Position numbers and translations under genes: made by a program. DNA of 64,000 nucleotides. It comes from Misgurnus anguillicaudatus (Eukaryota > Chordata > Actinopteri > Cypriniformes > Cobitidae). Positions within the stretch are counted from its first letter, which is position 1; every line of letters starts with the position of its first letter. The notes under the pieces are model-generated. The model saw only the letters and a list, made by a program, of their open reading frames with translations. It was not told where the DNA came from and did no database searches. Below are positions 12,105 through 43,108 of this stretch, piece after piece. The stretch is from positions 1,073,478-1,137,477 of the forward strand of contig NW_027395284.1 in NCBI RefSeq assembly GCF_027580225.2. Reading direction: 5' to 3'.

Positions 12105-12774
12105 TTCCATTTTCTTAAAAGAAAAATCCAGATAATTTACTCACCACCATGTCATCCAAAATGTTGATGTCTTTCTTTGTTCAGTCGAGAAGAAATTATG
12201 TTTTTTGAAGAAAACATTGCAGGATTTTTCTCATTTTAATGGACTTTAATAGACACCAACAATTAACACTTAACTCAACACGTAACAGTTTTTTTCAACG
12301 GAGTTTCAAAAGACTATAAACAATCCCAAACGAGGCATAAGGGTCTTATCTAGCAAAACGATTGTCATTTTTGACAAGAAAAATAACAAATATACACTTT
12401 TAAAGCACAACTTCTCGTCTAGATCCGATCCGATCCAGATCTGGTGTGCGACCCCCTTCAGAATAAGAACTTACGTGTTACACACGTAACATCATGATTG
12501 GACATATTACTGTCTTGGTCATTTTATCATTTTGCTTTACATTTGAGTTTTTTTCATAACAAAAAACTAATTTAAAGACAAAAAGATTAATTGGCAAATT
12601 TATAAATTAAAAAACTGCAAATATCGGCCGATATATACATCATCCACTCCAATATTTCGATCTATTACTACTCGTAGTAAACAGTAGCTAGCTTTGTAAT
12701 GTTTTTCATTACAAAAAAAACAAATTTAAAGACAAAAAGTTTAATTGACAAATGTATAAATTAAAAAACGGCAA

Positions 12775-12817
<43 letters not shown>

Positions 12818-13995
12818 GTCCACTCCAATATTTTGATCTATTACTACTCGTAGTAAACAGTAGCTAGCTCAGCCTGATCTCACGAGAATTTTTATGTATT
12901 TTACGAGCTGGGTAATCGTACAGACAGTCCTTTAACAGTAAATTCTGATTACGCATGAGATTATGGCGAGTATCTGGCAAACGCGAGCATCTCTTTTATC
13001 ATAAATCCTTTAGACGCGTCAGCAGCAGGCACTTATTTTGATAAGACACGTGATGCACAGGTTCACTCGACGCGCCAACACATATTTTGAAATGATGAAC
13101 CACACACATGACGTGCTACATACATGTTGTGACGAACTTCGCATCATGTGCCCTCGAAAAAAGAAGTCACCGGCCACCACTGCCCCTAACCCCACATCAC
13201 GGGGCAAAAACAAATTGTTTAAAAATGTATGAATGTGGTCATACAAATTCATATGAATGACCAAACTTGTAAGATATGTACAAATTGCCATGAGGTAGCA
13301 TTGGCTAGCTAAGAGTATTTTCATTGTAGATGAATTGATTTTAATTATGAGGAGATTGAGAAGCTACCATGCTAAAGTAGCTTCTCCAACAGTATCTATG
13401 AGACACTGAGCATCACAATAAAGTACACTGAAGTATGCAGTATTAAGACATCCGGTCTTCCTCAGCTGAGCCCTTGTTTGTTGACAGTGGCCCTGCGATA
13501 ATTTTTTGGTGACGACACAGGACAATGTGTTTTCAGTGGATTACACTTTTTTCCAATCGCTGTGTTATTTGTCAAAACAGATAGTGATGTTCTGCCTTTG
13601 GAGCTGAAATCATATTTATTCCCAGCAACTCTTTTGGAAAAATCCACAGCGTTATATCAAGAATAACAAAAATTGGGTTTAAGCAGGGTGGGAACAGGAG
13701 CCTGTCATATTTCCTGTTTGCACTGTTTCCTCTCTCACAGAAACACAAATGGCCAGACAATGACAGGAAAACCTGCTGGCTTCCTGCAGGGGTGGGCCGT
13801 CGTGAAAACAGGCCGAATGTTCTTTGCTTGCTAGGACTGACAGGCCCGAAATTTGTGATTCTCTATATTTAGTGACAAAGAGCGTCCTTTAAAAATGTCT
13901 CCTAAAAAAAAAAGATTAGAATGAGAAAACAGTTATGGAGGAGTAATTTTACGTGCACACAAAAAAAATCACGTTTTTGACATTTTATCCACCAG
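12105..13995. other. Repeats before the first visible notch1 exon
   Basis: 12105-12480 is an interspersed repeat that begins aggaatattcca after TTAA. 12560-12872 holds two direct copies of a ~130 bp segment (ccactccaatatttcgatctattactactcgtagtaaacagtagctagct type) with a (TA)n run at 12779-12811 in the second. 12880-13240 resembles dispersed sequence. No EGF exon of Notch was found here. Confidence 0.5.
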
Positions 13996-31870
<17,875 letters not shown>

Positions 31871-33240
31871 TTTTTTTTTGTTTAAAGCGCACGCTTTTAT
31901 AAGTCTGTTCACTGAAGGTTCTTTTATATGCCTATGTTACTAACCATATATTTTTTTTTAATTTATTGACATTTTTTTATTTATACTTTCGCTTCAGTTT
32001 GGGCAAAATGTTTTAATAATTACTGTAAAATGAAGTTAAATTTTTAAAATGTAATGCTTTTATGAGCAGTATGTACACACTGGGTATTTATTGGTCTTAA
32101 AATTTGCCTAAAATTTATTTCATTTAATGATTGGCGGTCGTTTAATTATATTGCATATGTAAAAGCACAAATTCTTGTATGGGCATTTTTTTTTACAACA
32201 AACTTCAGTGTTATTATTTTTATTAGGTTTGTGTCTGAAATAAGCTGCTTTTCCGTTATTAGAAGATAAACTATGTTCACGTCATTTCCGGTCTGGTTGG
32301 GTTCTCATTTTTTCTTCTTACATTTGTATAGTTCATTAATCTTTCTTTTTATGATGTATTAAATGCCTGCAAATGCATTGCAGATTCCTAAACGTTCGCT
32401 AATCGTGGAACGAAGATCTGAGGAAATACTTGATGTTGTCTTGAATGAATCAGGCGCGATATCAAGTGGTCACGTGACCAAATGTTTCTGGGGTTTTATG
32501 GAGGTGTTTCAAATTGAACTTCTCTTCTCTGTACTTCCAGTTTTGTAACTTTGTTTAAGCCTATGGCTGCTGTAAATAGATACACACTGTATGCGTTTGT
32601 CATGTAAACAACATTGATTTTGTTTCAGAAATCTTGCGCGTGCCATTGAAATTGAAATATTTGACGTAGTTACGTTTTCTATCATACGCAAATCGTATAT
32701 TTTTCTCAGTGTCACTGGGGTAGAGACGATTATAAGAGATGTATAGCGAATGGTTAGAGGATATACCTTATAAAATAACGTAATAAGATGATTTATGACG
32801 TCACTATTTATTGACCAGAAGTTCAATAAAAGCACAAAATCAGAAGCGGTCGCTATAAGGGACGTGGTGGTGTCATATATTATCCTCTTTAAAAAAAAAA
32901 TCATAAAAAATGATTTTACAGCAATATAAACAGCACTGATTATACAATATCTGTAAATGTTACTTATCTGTAAATGTGTAGTTTACACACAGAGGTTTTT
33001 TCTGTCGTTCAACTGTTTGTAAATGTTTCTTTGAATAATAAAAGATACCACTGTGTATTGAGATTTAAGTCTCTTGTTGTGTTGTATTTCCCAAAGCCTT
33101 TTCTGCATTCTTTTATACTGTAGTTTTATATAATGGACAGTTTTCTTATTCATCCTCATACCCAATTTGAATGTATGGTTAAAAATCTTAAACATTTGCT
33201 ATTCGTATTTATGATGTATAAATAAATGCATAGCTTTTGC
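31871..33240 (+). other. notch1: Probable notch1 3' UTR
   Basis: AT-rich non-coding sequence directly after the stop codon with T-runs and ATTTA-like motifs. Candidate polyadenylation signals are aataataaaag near 33034 and aataaa at 33221. The exact end cannot be set from sequence. Confidence 0.45.
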
Positions 33241-34680
33241 TTTACCTTTATGTCTTGTTTTTTTTTCAATATAATTTCATCATTTATTAATACATTTTTT
33301 AAATCAAAAGTTGTATCTGCACAGTAAACTAAATTATCCCCTTATGTGACGTTAAAGTGGTTAAAGTGATGTACACCTTCAAATTAATATAACTCTAATA
33401 TTAACTCTTAATATTAATAATAATAAACAATTCAACATCATATTAATTTCATAAATACAATTATTAAAATGTAAATATTTCACAAAAGTGATCATGCAAA
33501 CATGAAGCCATAAGTCTCAAGTAGTAGTAGATTCAAATTTCAAGTTAAAATCACAAAAAAATTGGTTTGTGTCAAACTTTTAGTGGTTTAACCAACAATG
33601 GCCACTAGGTGGCAACAGTTTGCTGCATACTCTTGTCACAAATTAATAAATTACTGTAACTGCATTATTATTAATGCAAAAGGTTTTCCATTCATGAAAA
33701 ACTACATTCTTAGAGCTGTCCAATAATATATATTTTGTCAACAGTTTTAAAGATTTATAACAGGATATACTGTTATGAATAAATAATAATTAATATGCAT
33801 TCCTATGGGGGGAGGTCATGTAACAAAAAATGTCACACATTATTTCTATCATCAGATGACCTTGAAATATAAAAACTACCTTCTGAGAGCCTCCCGCTGA
33901 TAAATAGTTTGTCATGATTTTTTAGGTTTAGAGTAGGGGTTTAATGTTATAAATATATAAAAAACTAATTTGGCCTACCTGTGAGCCCGTGACATTTTAG
34001 AAACTGACTCTCACTATGTCATAATTTTTCCCAAATGGTGATGAAATATGAAAACTATACTCTTTAAGCTTTTCAACGATATATAGTTTGTTAAGATTGT
34101 TTAAGTTTGAACAGGGTATTAGTGCTATATGTGTAAAAACAAATTGGGTCCACTTGTCCTCGCGTGACATTTTAGAAACTGACTCTCACTACGTCATAAT
34201 TTTCCTAAAATGGTGATGCAATATGAAAACTACCCTTTTAGAGCTTTCCTATGATATATGGTTTGTCAAGGTTGTTTAGGTTTAGTATAGGGTATTAGTG
34301 TTACAAATATATAAAAACAAAGTGGGCCCACCTGTGGACCCGTGACATTTTAGAAAATTGCCAATCTTAGAGCTTTCAAACGATATATAGTTTGTCATGA
34401 TTGGATAAGAAATCATATGCAAAACTCTGAAGTAAATGTAGGCGTCCCACCTGTGAGACAGTGACATTTAGCAGAATATAAATGTTTTGAGGCATACTCT
34501 CTTCATAAATGAACCAATTACTCTCCCTATATAATTTATTTTATAAAACACTGTTAAAATATGTTTTCTAGAGGCGTAGACCTTTCCAGTGATACATAGT
34601 TTGTGATAAAAATGTACATGCAAAATATTGAAGTAAATTCAGGTGTCCTGCTCAAGGACGGCACCACTTAAGGGGTTAAT
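33241..34680. repeat. Degenerate tandem repeat, about 170 bp unit
   Basis: The blocks tgaaatatgaaaactac, gagctttc, gatatatagtttgtcatgat, ttaggtttagtatagggt and cgtgacattttagaaactg recur at about 33840-34010, 34030-34190, 34205-34360 and 34365-34460, with weaker copies around 33695-33790 and 34550-34620. No coding potential seen. Confidence 0.75.
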
Positions 34681-34790
34681 ACATGCTTATAGATTACATT
34701 TTTTTAATGTTAGTTTATGTTAGCCAATGCATTAACTAATAGGCCATTCCAACGAATCTGTGCCATTTCTGTCCCTAGGACATTAGGTGC

Positions 34791-35390
34791 AGTTTCCCGG
34801 AAAGGGTTTATCCTAGTCCCAGATTAAAATGCATGTTTGAGCTGTCTTAAATTTAAAACACCTTGTACTGACACCTTATGTTATATCAGTGTGATAGATT
34901 GTCTCAATATGAACACCAGTATTGTTTTTGTAAGGCTTGTTTGTAAAAACTACTAAATGGCCTAAACCCTGTCTGGTCTGGGAAACCGCTCCTAAATGTA
35001 TAAAAATGTGAAAAAACTAACTCTAAAATACATTTTATTATTATGCAAAGTGTCATGCATGTTAATTTAAACACCAAAGTTAAACTATATCATTTAAAAC
35101 ATTATTAATACATGAATTACTATACATTTATAGTCAGTAATTATTTACCGGCGGTTTCCCGGATAAGATTTAGGCTAATCCAGGATTAGGACTTATTTAT
35201 AATAGGTCATTTAAGAAGTTTTTTTTTACAAACATACCATAAAAAAAAACACTACATGTGTGACCCTTGAGACAAAAAATGTCACCAATATATGTTAAAT
35301 TTAGTCAGGACAACGTGTTTTTAAATTAAAGCAGCTCAAAAATGCATTTTAGGCTAGGACTAGAATAAGCCCTGTCCAGGAAACCTCTAA
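34791..35390. repeat. Two MITEs with gcagtttcccgg / ccgggaaaccgc-type ends
   Basis: 34791-34991 starts gcagtttcccggaaaggg and ends ctgggaaaccgc. 35151-35387 starts gcggtttcccggataaga and ends with tgtccaggaaacct. They share end sequence but are separate insertions. Confidence 0.65.
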
Positions 35391-36324
35391 AAACTGAATT
35401 TTTATTCGTCTCTGCTCTCTATCTCTATATATTTGATTATAAAGCCTACAATTCTGCGGATATTTTTATTTTTTGCAATTTTGTGTGGGTCCATATCCCA
35501 TGTTTGCTTAAAAATATTTTACCATTGAGAGAGTCATAATATTTCAGATAAAATGCACATTTTAGTCATGTCCCCAGGATTTCACCCAGTCCTGTTACCC
35601 AACACGTCCCCCCTCTGAAAATCTGGGAATATTTCACAAGTCACATTTTCAAGAGGAAGTGACATCTTCTGTGAAGGCTATGTAAAGATCAAAAGGTACT
35701 TTTCTCATTTTATTTTCTGTATATTTTATGCTGACTGTGAATGTCAATCTTAATGTTCAGTCCCCTTACCTATATTATTTATTTGATGATATCGGTTTAT
35801 TTTAAAATAAAACATTTTTATGCTATTAGCACATATTTAATGCAGCTATATTTATGCTAGAAAACTCCTTTTACCAAAATGCCTCCATTAAGAAACCATG
35901 TTAAAGAATAAACTAGTTGAGATTGACCAATACTCATTTTAAAAAGTAAAATATGTGTGCGCTTAGTGTTAAAAAATATAAAAAACGAACTGCAATTTTG
36001 AGTTACAACATGCAAATGGAACCAATTCGGTGGAATTGCCGTGCTGTTAACAAATATAACCTTATTGTAAAGTATATAGCCTGTTTCTAGAATATAAAAA
36101 CATGTACATTTACACCTCATAGAAAAAACACTAGCCTATAGTGCCATCTTCTGGTGTATGTCATCATTCACTGTATTAACAGCACCACCTGCTGCTGGGA
36201 ATAGAAATGTATGTCATCCAGTAGTACAACATTCAATGTTTAATGTACAATCAATGTGTTAGAAAACTGAAATAGTCATGATGCACGCTAAAGGTTATTC
36301 AAATTCTGAAAACCATTGACTTAA
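35391..36324. other. Intergenic, nothing recognised
   Basis: AT-rich sequence with no exon, RNA gene or clear repeat visible. Confidence 0.4.
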
Positions 36325-36736
36325 AGGGATAGTTCACTTTAAAATGAAAATTCTGTCATCATTTACTCATCCTCATGTTGTTTTATACCTGTATGAATTT
36401 CTTTTTTCTGATGAACACAAAAGAAGATATTTTGAGAAATGATGGTAAACGCACAGCATATAGTGTCTATTGACTTCCATAATAGGAATAAAAAATATGA
36501 TGGAATTTAATGGGTACTATCAACAATATTTCATTAAAATATTTACTTCGTCATTTATCACAATACTTCCAAAATATTTTTCCTACTATGGAAGGCAACG
36601 GACACTGTGTGTTTACCATCATTTCTCAAAATATCTTCTTTTGTGTTCATCAGAAAAAAGAAATTCATACAGGTTTAAAACAACATGAGGATGAGTAAAT
36701 AAGGACAGAAATTTCATTTTTGGGTGAACTATCCCT
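36325..36736. mobile_element. TTAA-flanked fold-back MITE, 412 bp
   Basis: Starts AGGGATAGTTCACTTTAAAA and ends with the inverse (GTGAACTATCCCT). TTAA at 36321-36324 and 36737-36740. Arms pair across hundreds of bases (caaaagaagatattttgaga near 36418 against tctcaaaatatcttcttttg near 36624). A fragment of this family also lies at 53510-53640. Confidence 0.85.
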
Positions 36737-37710
36737 TTAAATCTCTTTAGCGTTTGGTCTCAGATAGTGTTTCATTGTCTACTGACTATTAAAGGTACAA
36801 TTGACCCAAAACTGGAATTTTTTATGTTGAACAGAATGTAACTTACAGTAACCATCAGATTTTTTTTCTTTTTCTTTTTGTTCCATATCAGTAAATGTAC
36901 ACGACAAAATAATGTTGATTTTTGTTTATGCATGATACAACTACAAGCCGTGTGACATACATTCGGTATCCAACCACAAGAGCAATCAGAATATGTTTGC
37001 AAATGAGCTAAATCTGCAAGTCACATGATCTATCAAATAATGTAACTACATGCTGTCACCTGTTCCTAGACACTATCTAACACCTCACAAAGGTTGCTTA
37101 AACTTTAAATCACAAGTTTTAAAGGTCCAGAATGAGTCTGCCTGTGATAATGTATTATTGTGAAGATGAGATAAGCAGCTGCAAGACGTTTTGAGGTTGG
37201 GCCCTGATATTGTTGCTGACTGGCGGTATTGCAGGAGTCCGTCATAGTGACACACCTCATTAGGTAAACAGTCTTATGTATATTGACTTGATGAGTATAA
37301 CGTTTCTGTGACTGCCTGCCCCACACTTAGGAGCTCTGGGTTGCAACTGAACAGAATCTGGGGGTGAAACCTTGTAGGTAGTTAGCTAGTAAGATCATTG
37401 TCCTTAGTTGTTTACATAGTTATTATTTCTACCCTCTGGTTCAGGGATAATCTTAAATTAAACTAAAACATCTTAACATGTATCGCAGAGTTAAATCATT
37501 TATTGCTCAACATCAATATTTATACAAAAAGCTGTCAAACATTAGTAATGAGCATTATTTAACACTGACAGCTATTCAAAAGTACCTCTACCTTCTAAGT
37601 GTCAGAAATACAAACCCAATACAGGTACCTGAATACTATAGAAAAGCACACATCTCAAGCAACAACCAAGACACCTGCCACGCCATGTACATGTTACAAG
37701 CAAGCAATAT

Positions 37711-38586
37711 ACTTAGTATTTTTGTCTTGTTTTTAGTAAAAATATCAAAAAATTTGTAAATTAAGATGTATTTTCTTGTTGAGCAAAATGACCTAGGAAA
37801 ATAAGTCTAGTTTTTAGACAAAAAATATAAACTTTAAGTAAATTTGTGCTTAAAACAAGCAAAAAAATCTGCCAATGGAATAAGAAACATTTTTTTTTTA
37901 AATAAGTTTACTTTTTTCATAAACACTTAATTCAAGAAAATTGTTCTTATTCCATTGGCAGAATTTTTTGCTTGTTTTAAGCACATATTCGCTTAAATTT
38001 TATATTTTCTGTCTAAAAAACAAGACTTATTTTCCTAGGTCATTTTGCTCATCAAGAAAATACACCTTAATTTAAGAATTTTTAGATATTTTTATTGAAA
38101 ACAAGACAAAAATACTTAGTAAGAAAGTCTTCACTTTTTGTTGTAAAGGTACACTGCAAAAAATGATTTTCAAGAAAAAAATTCTTAGTATTTTTGTCTT
38201 GTTTTCAGTAAAAATATCTAAAAATTTCAAAATTTAGATGCTTTTTCTTGATGAGCAAAACGACACAAGAAAATAAGTTGAGTTTTTAGACAAAAATATC
38301 AAATTTAAGTGCACTTGTACTTAAAACAAGCGAAAAATTTGCCAGTTGGGTAAGCAAAAAAATATTTTTTACCACCAAAATTTGCTTACCCCATTGGCAG
38401 ATTTTTTTGCTTGTTTTATGCACAAAATCACTTAAATTTTATATTTTTGGTCTAAAAACTAGACTTATTTTCTTGTGTCGTTTTGCTCATCAAGAAAAAG
38501 CATCTTAGAAATTTTTAGATATTTTTACTGAAAACAAGACAAAAATACTAAGAACATTTTTTCTTGAAAATCATTTTTTGCAGTGT
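37711..38586. repeat. Two adjacent copies of a ~430 bp hairpin MITE
   Basis: Copy 2 (38152-38586) runs from CACTGCAAAAAATGATTTTC to its inverse, with arms of about 200 bp sharing ttagtatttttgtcttgttt and agatatttttactgaaaaca. Copy 1 (37711-38125) is a diverged copy in the same layout lacking the extreme ends. The two are only about 27 bp apart. Confidence 0.8.
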
Positions 38587-38786
38587 AAAGGTTGTAAAGA
38601 TCTGAACTTATAAAAGAAAATCATATCTCATATTATCATATTATTTTAGAGTCTGACTCAATGTCATCAGTGTAGCTTGTTAATGACAGGTGTGCTATAT
38701 ACTTTTCTAAATGACAGTTTAGCAATACCCTATTAACTAACACCCTAGCAACCACCTAAAAGACTCTAGCAACCACATGTTTTTAA

Positions 38787-39220
38787 AGGGGACATTTCAC
38801 AAGACTTTTTTTAAAGATGTTAAATAAATCTTTGGTGTCCCCAGAGTACATATGTGAGTTTTAGCTCAAAATATCATATAGATAATTTATTATATCATGT
38901 TAAAATTGCCACTTTGTAGGTGTGAGCAAAAATGTGCCATTTTGAGTGTGTTCTTTTAATTGAAAATGGGCTGATCTCTGCACTAAATGGCAGTGCTGTG
39001 GTGTATAGTGTAGATTAAGGTGCAGTATTATCCCCTTCTGACATCACAAGGGGAGCCAGAAATTTTAATTACTTATTTTTTCACATGCTTGCAGAGAATG
39101 GTTTACCGAAACTAAGTTTGTGGGTTAATCTTTTTCAAATTTTCTAGGTCGATAGAAGCACTGGTTACCAAATAAATCGCTTAAACATGAAAAAAGTCAG
39201 ATTTTCATGATATGTCCCGT
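38787..39220. mobile_element. TTAA-flanked MITE, 434 bp
   Basis: Ends AGGGGACATTTCAC and the inverse of ACGGGACATATCAT; TTAA at 38783-38786 and 39221-39224. Confidence 0.65.
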
Positions 39221-39789
39221 TTAAATATGTGGTTGCAAAGTAAGGACACCTTTCTTTAGTCATATGCAGTGTTTCATAGTTTGCAGATTAAATGTTGAGT
39301 CTTTTGCAATGTCACGTTAACGGCAGCACTTGTAGTTAAAAGTTAAACAAATAATTGACCAAACATGGGGGATGTTCATTAAATCGTTGAAGCACAATGT
39401 TTGTATTCTTTGGTCAGCACCTGCATCTCTTTCACCAGACATCTGCAAACAGAGCCGGATTAAATAAATGGACTACACTAGGCAGGCTGCATTTTTTGCC
39501 CCCCCCCCCCCCCCATCGAGGATATTTATGAATTGAAATCTGAAACTTACCAAAGTTACTAATAAAAGTTAATTCACATTTTACATAGCCTAGTCTTTGG
39601 TTACAAATTGGTTGTTTGTATACCAAATTAAGTCATGTGTTGTATATTAACCAGTCTATCAGACAATTTTTTGCTAAATGTATTATTTATACGTCATTAC
39701 ACGGCTCTATTAAATGCTATTAAATTATCCTCACCTTATCCATTGGGAGTGTCATTGTTAAGGCAGTAGTACCAGTAAATAACCAATAG

Positions 39790-40460
39790 GTGTCAGTAAT
39801 CCGCGGGAGAGCTTCGCTGCTTATTTCTCTTCAAGATTGAGAATCGCAACGAAATCCTCGTCGAGCAACACGTCCACTGAGGTAAATGTCCTCAAAACAC
39901 TGGTTATTTATGTTTCAGTTATATGAATTATATAATAACAGTTTTTATATTATGTATAACAGTTTTATCTCAAAGTAATGGTAGTACTAAAGTCTAATGT
40001 ATTGTTTCTGAGACTGCTAGATTCTTCTTTACGCTATTCACGTTTGTGAAGTGAATTTAAAACACATATTGCTTGCATTTGACTTAGTTAGCCACTATCC
40101 ATTGGTTTTGTTATCATGTTTGGTATCTAACGTGATTTTTGTGGGGCTTAAAGAAAAAAAATCTTGACCCCGCAAGTTCTGCCATTGCAGAATTATTATG
40201 CAAGGAACTGTTTTTTTTTTTGCCTCGTTATTATACGCAAACATGCCTTATATAACGCAGGGAAATGATCGTTTCTCCTTTATTTATTTACTTTTTGCAG
40301 CAACCATGTCTGTGTCCTTAAAGGAACTCTGTCAGGTACAGAGTGGAACGATGAACTTGAAAATCAACCATTCTGATGACTGGCGTCCCCATCCGAGTCA
40401 CCACCTCAGACAACAACAGTCATAAACTCACAAATACACTCAGTAATGCGCTTAATAAAG
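39790..40460 (+). other. Exon-intron-like segment inside the hAT element
   Basis: A GC-richer segment ends at 39881 in a donor (GAG|gtaaat). At 40301 a strong acceptor (tttttgcag) precedes CAACCATG. The short frame from ATG 40306 reads MSVSLKELCQ, then a possible donor (CAG|gtacag at 40335-40337); without splicing it continues to TAA at 40423-40425. An AATAAA follows at 40454. The layout suggests a small gene or a captured fragment with first exon, intron and start codon. The product is not recognised. Confidence 0.3.
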
Positions 40461-40597
40461 AAAGACTTAACTATGATTTTATCTGTGTTAACCTATGATA
40501 TCAGTTATTGATGTATTTTAAATATTTACGTGTCATAGGCTTATCATACATGCATTGAAGTTTTAAAATGTATCTAATATATAATTTAATTAAATTG

Positions 40598-40740
40598 AAT
40601 GTTTTGGATACCACCATTAAATTATTTTGTGCATGTAAAACACAAGCAGCAATGTTTTTATTGAATTCAATTTTGAATTAAATTGAATGTTTTGCATACC
40701 ACCATTAAATTATTTTGTGCATGTAAAACACAAGTAAATG
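40598..40740. repeat. Direct repeat, about 55 bp, two copies
   Basis: taccaccattaaattattttgtgcatgtaaaacacaag-type blocks occur at about 40608-40650 and 40694-40737, 86 bp apart, both inside the hAT element. Confidence 0.75.
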
Positions 40741-41386
40741 TTTTATTTATTGGAGATAAAATGGCTGTTTAATTAATATAATACTTCTGTTTGTTAGGCA
40801 CTAACAAGTGAAAATAGTTAGGTTTAAGTACATTTATTAAAACTCGATAGCTGTAATGCTGTGCAGAAGGAAGCCCGTGAGCCACGAAGGTAAGTTTGCG
40901 AGCAGATTCATTTCCACTTATTAGACAGCAGTCCGCTCATCGTGTTTTGTATTGCATCACTTATAGATCGTAAACCTTTAAAATCGAGTTTAGTAAGATG
41001 TATACTACAGTCAGCTTTGGTTAACTATTGAAGCATCGTCTTTAAGGCTCAAGTGACCGCAGTATTTGTTGAACACTGCTGGCAGCGGCGACGTCTGTGT
41101 CCGTACCATTTTATCAATGAGAGCATAAGTTCGTATCTCTCTGCTCCCGAGTCATAAAGCTCGTCTTTAATGAAATAATGTTTAATAACTTAAAAAATAC
41201 GGCGTTTTTTAATTTCCTGAAAAATAATGGTTTTGGAGATACGGGGATCCCGCCCGACAGCGGCGAAATTGTAGATGGGACATTTGTAAAAAAAAAAATT
41301 CCCCCTCTGTCTGGGCCCCATCCCGCCAATCGGGCCCTAGGCACGTGCCTAGTTTGCCTTAGGGTTAATCCGGCTCTGTCTGCAAA

Positions 41387-42210
41387 TAAATCATTTACTG
41401 TCATTCAGAGCTCACAGACAGGAGAACAAAGACTAATACAGACTAGTACCTTATTGTCTTACCTGTAAATAGCACTACAGACCCACACACATCAAGTGTA
41501 TTCAAGTATGTGGCTGGAATGTCAATATAAACACACAAACTAGTTTTCATGTATAGGTCAATTGGTAAAGGATTCTATTAGCGGCTTAAAGATTGTAGGT
41601 TTGATTAAAGTGTTTAGTGCCATTCACTTTACATATATTAATTTACTTTAAATTCTCAGATAATTAATGCTACACACATACCGAAAAAATAAAATTTTGT
41701 AAAAAGTTCACTTTTCAGAAACTTTATTTTTAAGAGTGTACTGACAAAATGAATGCACAGTGTGTTTCGGATAAGAGATTCTGTCAAATGTATAAGATTA
41801 AATTTAAACAAAAACGTAAGAATCAATAATGTAAAATAAATTAATAAAATAAAAAATGAATTAAAATAAAATAATGGATAAATTAATGCATTTGGCTTTT
41901 GATAAATAGCCTAAATAAATAAATAAAACAAACAAAAATAATTTCCCGTAATATTTGGATTAAAGTTAAGGCGGTGTTTATGTAACTTTTATAGAGCATT
42001 GAGTTAGCAACGTACAAGTCATTGGTTCGATCCCGGAAAACACACACACTAAATAAAATGCACTGTAAATCTTAATGACTAAAATCACCTGCCAAATATT
42101 TTAAACTATCTTTTAAAAAACATAACCAACTAGCATTTATACGTTCATGATAAATGAATAATAATGTGAATGTGCAGTGTTTGCTGGTGATATTGTATGT
42201 GTGTGCAGTT
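41387..42210. other. Intergenic, nothing recognised
   Basis: AT-rich sequence with A-rich runs at 41820-41945. No exon or repeat family identified. Confidence 0.4.
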
Positions 42211-42229
42211 GCACTAGTGACGGCTGATC

Positions 42230-42352
42230 CATAGACACGCTCTTGTCTCTGCTCGTGCTCGTGTCCTCATGATTTCCACCGGAGCCTTTTATTTTCTTTC
42301 ATTTCTAACCTACACATCTGCAAGACTGGATTATTGATAGGTTACCTGTAAG
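42230..42352 (+). other. camsap1: Probable 5' UTR exon of camsap1
   Basis: GC-richer sequence ending at a good donor (CTGTAAG|gtacgt at 42353-42354), 0.6 kb before the coding exon and on the same strand. The transcription start is a guess. Confidence 0.35.
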
Positions 42353-42957
42353 GTACGTGGCGGTAAATGTTGTTATTTGAATTAATTGGTGACAAAGGGT
42401 CTGTTGTTTAGCTGCGGTTCGCTAGCGATCGCCTCATAAAGCAGCATTAGCAGTTAGCCGCTGGTCACTGTTAGTCAAAACATGCAAACCAGTTTGAGGT
42501 TAGGACAGTATCGCTCACAGATGGTTAAAACTGTCCCTCTTTGTGAGTGTTTGCACGTCATTTTGGGATTTTCGCTTTGCGTTACATGAACATTTACGTT
42601 ATTCGTTTAGCAGACGCTTTCATCACTCAGGTGACGGCTAGCTAGGTACTTTGGTGGTAAACTAGAATAACGTTAGCTGAAGTCAGGGTGTTATTTAACC
42701 AGCTTTGTATTGGTTGGTGTTTTTCTAACAATTGTAATGTGTGTTAGATAACATTATAACCACCACACATTTAGGATAAAGATAGGATGGCTAAACTCAA
42801 GCTAGCCTGGACGCTAATGGAAATTAATAACTGTTTTATTTAAACGTTTAACACGCAGTTATTTGTCATGCAGTTTTAAAAACGCTATATTCCAGTTGTT
42901 AAAGATGAATGCAAATTTTGGGCTTTTTTGTGTGTGTTTGCAGACGGTGGTTGTAGG

Positions 42958-43108
42958 ATGGAAGCGGGGCTGGGCACTGACGGCGCCCGCAGAAAGATGG
43001 AGGCGGCGGGCGAGGCGCTGGAGATCGTGCCGCTGGAGATGTATGATTCAGCCCGGGCTAAAATAGCGGCAAACCTACGGTGGCTTTTCGCCAAAGCTTT
43101 CGATGTCG
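42958..43108 (+). CDS. camsap1: Calmodulin-regulated spectrin-associated protein 1, first coding exon only
   Basis: Acceptor tttgcag at 42937-42943, ATG at 42958, donor G|gtaagc after 43108, phase 1. The 50 residues start MEAGLGTDGARRKMEAAGEA and continue VPLEMYDSARAKIAANLRWL and FAKAFDVG. This matches the human CAMSAP1 N-terminus, notably the YDAARAKIAANLQWICAKA segment that precedes the calponin-homology domain. CAMSAPs bind and stabilise microtubule minus ends. The CH, coiled-coil and CKK exons are not found before the gap at 45728 or after it. In human CAMSAP1 lies near NOTCH1 on 9q34.3, which supports the call. CAMSAP2/3 are less likely from this segment. Confidence 0.82.

Larger units (their letters stand above)
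39450..41378. mobile_element. hAT-like element, 1929 bp, with perfect 8-bp target duplication
   Basis: Terminal inverted repeat CAGAGCCGGATTAA at both ends. Flanked by an exact 8-bp duplication tctgcaaa at 39442-39449 and 41379-41386, the signature of hAT transposition. A C-run lies at 39500-39514. No full transposase ORF is seen, so it is non-autonomous. Its interior contains an exon-like segment (39790-40460) that looks like captured gene sequence. Confidence 0.88.
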
